The notes below the pieces were generated by a model. It saw nothing but the letters and a program-made list of their open reading frames with translations, was not told where the DNA came from and did no database searches. Of a stretch of DNA of 64,000 nucleotides, positions 58,116 through 64,000 are shown one piece after another (position 1 is the first letter of the stretch; each line of letters opens with the position of its first letter). A program made the position numbers and the translations under genes. The stretch is from Anaeramoeba flamelloides (lineage: Eukaryota > Metamonada > Anaeramoebidae). The stretch lies in contig JANTQA010000032.1 in assembly GCA_027625915.1 (NCBI GenBank), forward strand, positions 5,642,001 to 5,706,000. Reading direction: 5' to 3'.

Positions 58116-58388
58116 CAGTCGTTTTAAAAAAGTGGAGGACTCTTTTGAAACTTTGATCAAGTTTTCTATTTAAAAATGGGAAAACTTTTTCAGAATAAAA
58201 AACTTAAGGTAAGTTTTCTGTTTTAATAAAGTGAAGAATCAAGCTTTAAATTTGAGTTAGAGGTTGGAGTCGGAAGGGAAGCACTTTTTGAAAAAAAAGT
58301 TTTCACTTTATTCAAACATAAAAACTTTAAAAAAGTTTTAATTCTGATAAATCATAAAAAAAATTTTTTTTCACTTTTTAATGACTAC
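58116..58388 (+). mobile_element. Mariner-like MITE, downstream of giant gene
   Basis: Starts CAGTCGTTTTAAAAAAGTGG after a TA (58114-58115) and ends near CACTTTTTAATGACTACG at about 58388. It aligns with the reverse complement of 51330-51525 over most of its length. The right edge is approximate. Confidence 0.6.
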
Positions 58389-58606
58389 GTTTTTAGGTGA
58401 AAACAGTGAAATAATGTAAAAAACCACCCTTGAAAGAGTTATGTAATCCAAGTAATATTTAAACACAGAGAATTTCTTTGAGAAAAAATTGAGATTTTCA
58501 CAATTTTCCCAATTTTCACAATTTTTACCTTTAAAGATCATGCTAAATTTTGATTTTAATATTTTAGAATTTCCACTTCAACTTTCTGAACTCATACTAA
58601 ACCCCG

Positions 58607-59121
58607 TTCCAAAAATTTGGACACACCCAAAATCAAAAATATGTAAAAAAAAACCCAATTTATTGTATTTTTCCAAACCTAATATAAAACCACATTTAAG
58701 TTACTCAGTATTAATGTTTTAATAAGTAATCAATTGAACCCAAAGAAAAGAAAAAAATATAAAACTCAAAAATAAAAAATAGTGTGTCCAAAATAATGAA
58801 ACGAGCTGAACAAAAAATGTATTGGTAAATATGTTGAAATTTTACCAACAATTGTTGATTGATCAAATGTTAAGATACCATCTACCAATTGTATGTGATT
58901 TTCCAATTTAACAAACTCAACACTAACCTTCTATCAACCATTGAAAAAAAATAATGAGATCTAACGAAACAGATTACGTAACTGCAAAAAAGGAAATGAA
59001 AACAAAACAAAAAAGACAAAAAATGAAATTGTTTGTAAAATCAAAATTCTTTCCAATTTGAATTTAAAGTGCAGTAATGATGTTCTTTCCACTGTTTAAA
59101 CTGTGTCCAAATTTTTGGAAT
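58607..59121. mobile_element. 515-bp dispersed MITE family, copy 3
   Basis: Ends TTCCAAAAATTTGGACACA and its inverse TGTCCAAATTTTTGGAA. Aligns with copies at 28638 and 36618 (for example AACGAAACAGATTACGTAA). Best-preserved ends of the three. An internal GTGTGTCCAAAAT near 58782 again echoes the left end. End sequence resembles Tc1/mariner elements (inference). Confidence 0.7.
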
Positions 59122-62100
59122 TTAGTTTATTTTCTTGGGTTGTTCTACATATTTTTTACATTTTCTTTTTACAAGTTTGAAATGTTCTAAAATTTGAAAT
59201 GCACTTGAAAATCCCCAAAAAGCAATTTTTTTGCCATTATTTTTGTTTTTTATTTTCAAATTTCCTTTTCATTGAAAAAGATTGAAAAAAAGTATACATG
59301 AAAAGGTAAAGATGACAAAAAATGTTTTTTTTTTTTTGTCCAATTTCAGATTGAAAATTCTTTTTGACAAGTGAAAGTGAAATAGTACAATAACTCAATA
59401 CTCTTACAGGTGGTAATGTATTTCTTAAAAATGACAATAACATTTTTTTGTTTTGAAAATCATTTGATCAAAATAAATTGTTATGAAAATTTATTAGAAT
59501 TTTTTTCTTTTTTTTTACAAAAGAGAAAAAAAAAATTGGACACATTCTCTCTTTCAATAAATAAAAACATCACCTTCTTAAATGATAATCGGTTATAGAA
59601 ATTATAATAAAATTGTATAACAGTAAATGTTAAATAAAATTACTAATTGAAACTTATTATGGAATTTTTAATTTAAAATATCCATATTTCTAATTTTGAT
59701 TCTTTTTTATATTAAAAAAAATTCTAAGAATTCTTTTTGTATTCCATAGAATCAAAGTCATTCTTTTTTATATTTCAATGACAAACCTCAACTTATTTTT
59801 TTGTTTAAATTTTTTGATATCAAATAGAATCCACATTCTCATATTTTAATAATTAACAAATTGATTTTTAAAAAAATTTGGATAGTATTTTCTGGGACCT
59901 AACAATAAATAATAATTTGTGGTTTTTATTTATGGGATTTTAGTTTGATGCTCCTGGTTTAAAAATTCACCTTTTTGTTGTTTGTTGTTTTCCAATAAAC
60001 AATTTTTAAACAGATATAGAATCAAAAATAGAGTTTTTTTTTTTATATAATGATTTTGTATCACATAAAAAATCTTTTATTTTTATTCAAGGAAATCAAA
60101 ATAAAATATTTTCAAAAAAATAATCCATAAGGTACTCTCATAAGAAAATAAATGTGAATAAAAGTTAATACCAGTAATTTTTTTCAACTTTTTGATTTGA
60201 AATAATTTTTAGTTGTGAACGGTGAAAATATCTCAATAATTGATAACCGGGTTGGTGGTGGTTAATTTAAGCTAAAAAAATTAAATTAAATTAAATAAAA
60301 ATATCAAATTCAAGTCAATAAATTATTAAATAGATAATTATTTATTTTTAAATTTACTCAATATCTCAAATTTTTTAATTTTTTTTTTTCAGTCAAAGGT
60401 GAATCCAAAAAAAAACATTTTTTTTCAAATATCAATTATTATATGTCCTTAATAAAATTAAGCACTATTTTTTTCTGATTAATATTTTTCGAAATTAACT
60501 TTATAACTTAATTCAATTAACCACTGGGATAAATTTTTTAGAATAAAAACACTCTCAACTTTTGAATATCGAAAATATTTTTTGAAATTAGTTTTCACTT
60601 TTTTATTTTTTTTAGAAAAATTGGGGTTAAAAAAAGCTTGAAATAAAAGAATAAGTTAATATATTAAATTAGAATGGTTTTCCAGAGAGTTTATCTTTTT
60701 CGTTCAACTTTTTTTTAATTTTACCATTTAAAACTAAAAAAAAACATTTGAGGACCAATTAGTCCCTTTTGTGAAAAGAAAAGTCCCATAATTTAGAATT
60801 TGTTTTAGTAAATGAGTTAAAACAAGAAATTTTATCTAAAAATATACATAATTTCAGGTGTGAATTCAATGATTTTGGCAAAAAAAGTTTTCAAGAAAAA
60901 GTTAAATTGAAACTTTATTTATTTTTATTTTATCATTTTGTTTTTTTAATTGTATTAATGGAAAGTATTTGATCAGTTTCCAATTTTTAGTGTTTTTTGG
61001 GCCGTAAAGGGCATGTATAATTACCTTCTGAAGAACATATAAGTAATAAATAGAATGATACGTACTAAAGCATGGTTTATATTCATTATGAAGTTAAACT
61101 AATAAATTAATAGATTTTCTTAAAAATTGAAAAACATCAAATTCCTTGTTTCCCTATTGAGAAAAATAATAATGCTTATTTTGATCTTCCAATTAGAGCT
61201 CAAATAAAATCCCAATAGAAATCAATACGGTTTCTATATAACCATTTACATTGGTACAATAGCAACTTAATAACACATTTTTATCATATGTCTTTAGATT
61301 TTTGCAATTCAAATAATTTGCAAATGAATAATATATAACAAAAAAACAAAACAAAAACAAAAATGGTAAAAAGAAAAAAATGATTTCAATATTGAAATTT
61401 TCAATATTAATTTTTTCATTTCAATATCCATTTAAAAATGTATAAGACTGAACATAAACCACCCTTAACAACCGGTGCACTTTAACTGGTAAATATTCTA
61501 GTTTTATATTATCATAATTTCGATTTTTAATAAACTGTGTTGTCAAATATCATTTTTTTTTTAATAAAGAAAAAAAATAAAAATGTCGAAAATTGTTTTT
61601 TAAAATTATTCTAATATAAAAATATATATCTAAATTTCAAACTTCTAATTATTTATAAAATATAAAATATTTTAATATTATAATATTTTGTTTGTTTAAG
61701 ACTAATAATAAGTAAATTATTATTATTTATCTCTGTTGAGAAATTCTTTCGGAATATACCTATTATTTAATTGGGCACTTGAAAAGTGGATTGATTCAAT
61801 CAGAAAACATTTTATACCCTTTTGAATTTAGTTTTAAAATTATTGAGAATAAATTTTTCTTGTGAAGAGTAGAAACGATAAAGTAAATATATATATATAT
61901 ATATTATTTTCGTGATTTTTTTTGAGTAATTTTTCAAAGACAATAAAATTGATATAAAACAAATCAAAATGTGATATATGAGTGATCTCCATAATTATTA
62001 ATGAAAAATGATTAAATTATTAGAAAAAAGAGTCAACAGTTTATAATCAATTTATAATGTACAATAATTTAAATTATTTTTTTGAATACCTAATTTTCAT

Positions 62101-64000
62101 TTTGAAGTGTCAACTCCTTTGTAATTTTATAGGAATTGGGTTATTTTTTTTTCATTTTTTTTTATTTTCAAAATAATCTTTTTTATCTTTAGAATTTTAA
62201 AAAATCCTTAATTTTTAAAATCTGGATCGTTATAGCATAACAACACTTTTTATAAAATTGATTTTAGTGGATTTTGTACTGAAAGAAAACATTTTTTTTA
62301 AAAATGTAGAAATTTAAAATTTTCAAATCAACAAAATAAGAAAAGATATTTTTTTTTTTGTAAATAAGTAGATTTTTTTAATTGGGAATCTGTAAACTGT
62401 TTTTTGGTTAATTGTATTTTTTTAATTTCACCAGTGTTTAAATGATTTCCAAATATTTCAAGGTTTTTTTTTTTTTTTCAGAAGTGTGTGATTTTTATAT
62501 TAATGGTAATACTTTCACAGATCTTACAAATTTTCATGAAAAAAAAAAACTTGAAAAATTAATAAATCAGTTTTTCAATTGTAATTTAGATTTTTCAATT
62601 TTGCTTTTATTTTTTTTTATTTTGTTAATATGAAGAATTTTAATTTCGCAATACCCTTTTTAGAGGGGTAGACTGTGGTATGGTACTAATACATCCACGA
62701 ATGGCTAGATCCTTAAATAATTATAAAAGTTCCCAAACTTTATCGTTGAAAAAAACAATAACATGGACATTTTCCAAAATTTAATTAATTCGGTCCATTT
62801 GAAATAATCAATTTTGTCTTTAACAGTATACTTTCAATTAAGGACTGCGTTCTCACTTTTCAGGTGTTTAGTTATTGTGATATTTTACATCCACTTCTCA
62901 AAAGGAATTTTCCTTCTGGAGCAATTGGACAAAAAAATTACTCGGTTAATGTTAAAGTTAATAACAACAAACAAAAAAAAAATTAACAAATAGATCGATT
63001 TTTGAATGAAAATTTTTTAAAAAAATGACACAAGTATCTAGTCATTTACCATGAATATGCACCATACTCAAGGTGTGACCTGAGACCAAAAAGGGTATTG
63101 TGAAATAGCCCTTCTTTTAGTTGAAAAAATTCAAATAACAAAAAAAAAAAAATTCCATTAGATCATCTTCGAAAAAAAATTCAACCAAGAAAAATAAGTT
63201 TGAAAGAGTTCTCAATTCAAAAAAGAAAAATTTAGAAAATTTTCATCTTTTCTCATTTTCTATTTCGAAATGGTTAAATTTCTTCGATTTAAAAACTAAT
63301 TATTTTCTTTAAGTACCCAATCAATTTAGTTCGATTTAATCTGATCTGTGATTATTTTGTAACTCTCTTCTTTTGACCAAGTATGGATTATATAATATTC
63401 TTACGATAAAAATAGCTCATTTGAAAAATGAAAAAAAAGAAAAAAAAAATCAATATGATTTCAAAAAGCGCCAAAGAGCGACACTTCAAAACTGACATAG
63501 TTGTTTTCAAAATTGTAATTCACAACCATTACTATTGGAAATTGAGTGTCTCCCAATGGGCGTGTTTTTTTAAAAAATGTTTCCTCGTTTTTGATTGTTG
63601 ATTTTTATAGATCAATCACACTTCACAAGTTGGGTAGTTTTTGATTGGGATTAGGCACTCATTAAAATTACAAAATTTTTTTTTCCATTTCAAAAAATTA
63701 TTTTTCACCCTAATGACTAACCCTTAAGTGATTTTAAAGTATTAGTTCAAATTTAAAAATAGTTCAAACTTGTAAAAGAAACTGTAGAATATATATATTG
63801 GGAACTACTCGAGAATTTTTTTTGTATTTAGAGATTTGGAATGGGAATTTTGAAATCTTAATCTCAACTTTTGGCATGACCCAAGTAGTGACAAATTGTC
63901 AAAATTTCTTGAAATTGTAAAAATTCCTTTTTTTTTGTACAAGAAATTCTAAAGTGGATTTGTTTCACTCAGATAACCATACTCTTTCAAGTGAGTTTTT
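59122..64000. other. AT-rich region to window end, no firm gene
   Basis: Nearly 5 kb without a supported gene. Points noted: a (TA)n run near 61888; a small palindrome around 61384-61430 (TTCAATATTGAAA); and at 62442-62633 a frame preceded by an acceptor-like T tract ending TTTCAG (62481), encoding VCDFYINGNTFTDLTNF, which may be an exon but has no recognised domain. Slightly G+C-richer patches at 62660-62960 and 63040-63120 contain nothing I can name. No tRNA-like fold was found. Confidence 0.35.

Noticed and set aside
51330-58388. A single 7-kb transposon carrying the membrane-protein gene
   Set aside because: Each flanking MITE has both of its own ends, and the enclosed gene looks like a host gene, so two separate insertions are simpler.
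1-64000. Dictyostelium-type genome
   Set aside because: Asn-rich and AT-rich in the same way, but the organelle-targeted ferredoxin-flavodiiron protein and long transposon-filled introns do not fit; the host assignment remains a guess.

Overview
The window is nuclear DNA of a very AT-rich eukaryote: long A/T homopolymers, spliceosomal introns with GT/AG ends, proteins full of Lys/Glu/Asn runs, and genes far apart. Gene content (an oxygen-reducing flavodiiron protein joined to an organelle-targeted [2Fe-2S] ferredoxin, Kelch-BTB and LRR proteins, KEKE-type low complexity) suggests a free-living anaerobic protist. An Anaeramoeba-like metamonad is my best guess, from gene content only. TAA, TAG and TGA all appear to act as stops.

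Layout. 1-1979 (-): 5' part of a long Lys/Glu/Asn-rich protein whose N-terminus resembles the Cramped/TSL-kinase-interacting chromatin proteins. 2327-2479 (-): a 50-residue small gene. 6458-9073 (-): an LZTR1-like Kelch-BTB-BTB protein, with a doubtful small ORF just downstream of it (5842-6222). 17310-18239 (+): FolD, the bifunctional methylene-THF dehydrogenase/cyclohydrolase. 21158-21646 (+): a DUF4326 protein. 27640-34419 (-): a four-exon gene encoding a 565-residue ferredoxin-flavodiiron fusion. 39470-41137 (-): a two-exon SCP/NIF-type (FCP1-homology) phosphatase with a long acidic run. 51851-58011 (+): a protein of more than 2,000 residues with two membrane clusters and six internal repeats; its 5' exon is not found. 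The rest has no convincing gene.

Gene-free DNA and introns are rich in small non-autonomous DNA transposons. Several families can be defined from the window alone by terminal inverted repeats, target-site duplications and copy-to-copy comparison: a 233-bp TA-flanked family (three copies), a 128-bp hairpin element lying inside one of those copies (its empty site is visible in the other two), a 456-bp family with 3-bp duplications (two copies), a TTAA-flanked class, a 515-bp family (three copies), mariner-like elements in inverted orientation on both sides of the giant membrane-protein gene, and a cluster of nested hairpin modules. No rRNA, tRNA, CRISPR array or virus-like element was recognised.

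The genes do not form an operon. The metabolic genes fit an anaerobe: FolD supplies one-carbon units and NAD(P)H, and the ferredoxin-flavodiiron fusion would protect an oxygen-sensitive organelle by passing ferredoxin-type electrons to O2. The two most interesting protein-level findings are that fusion and the giant repeat membrane protein.
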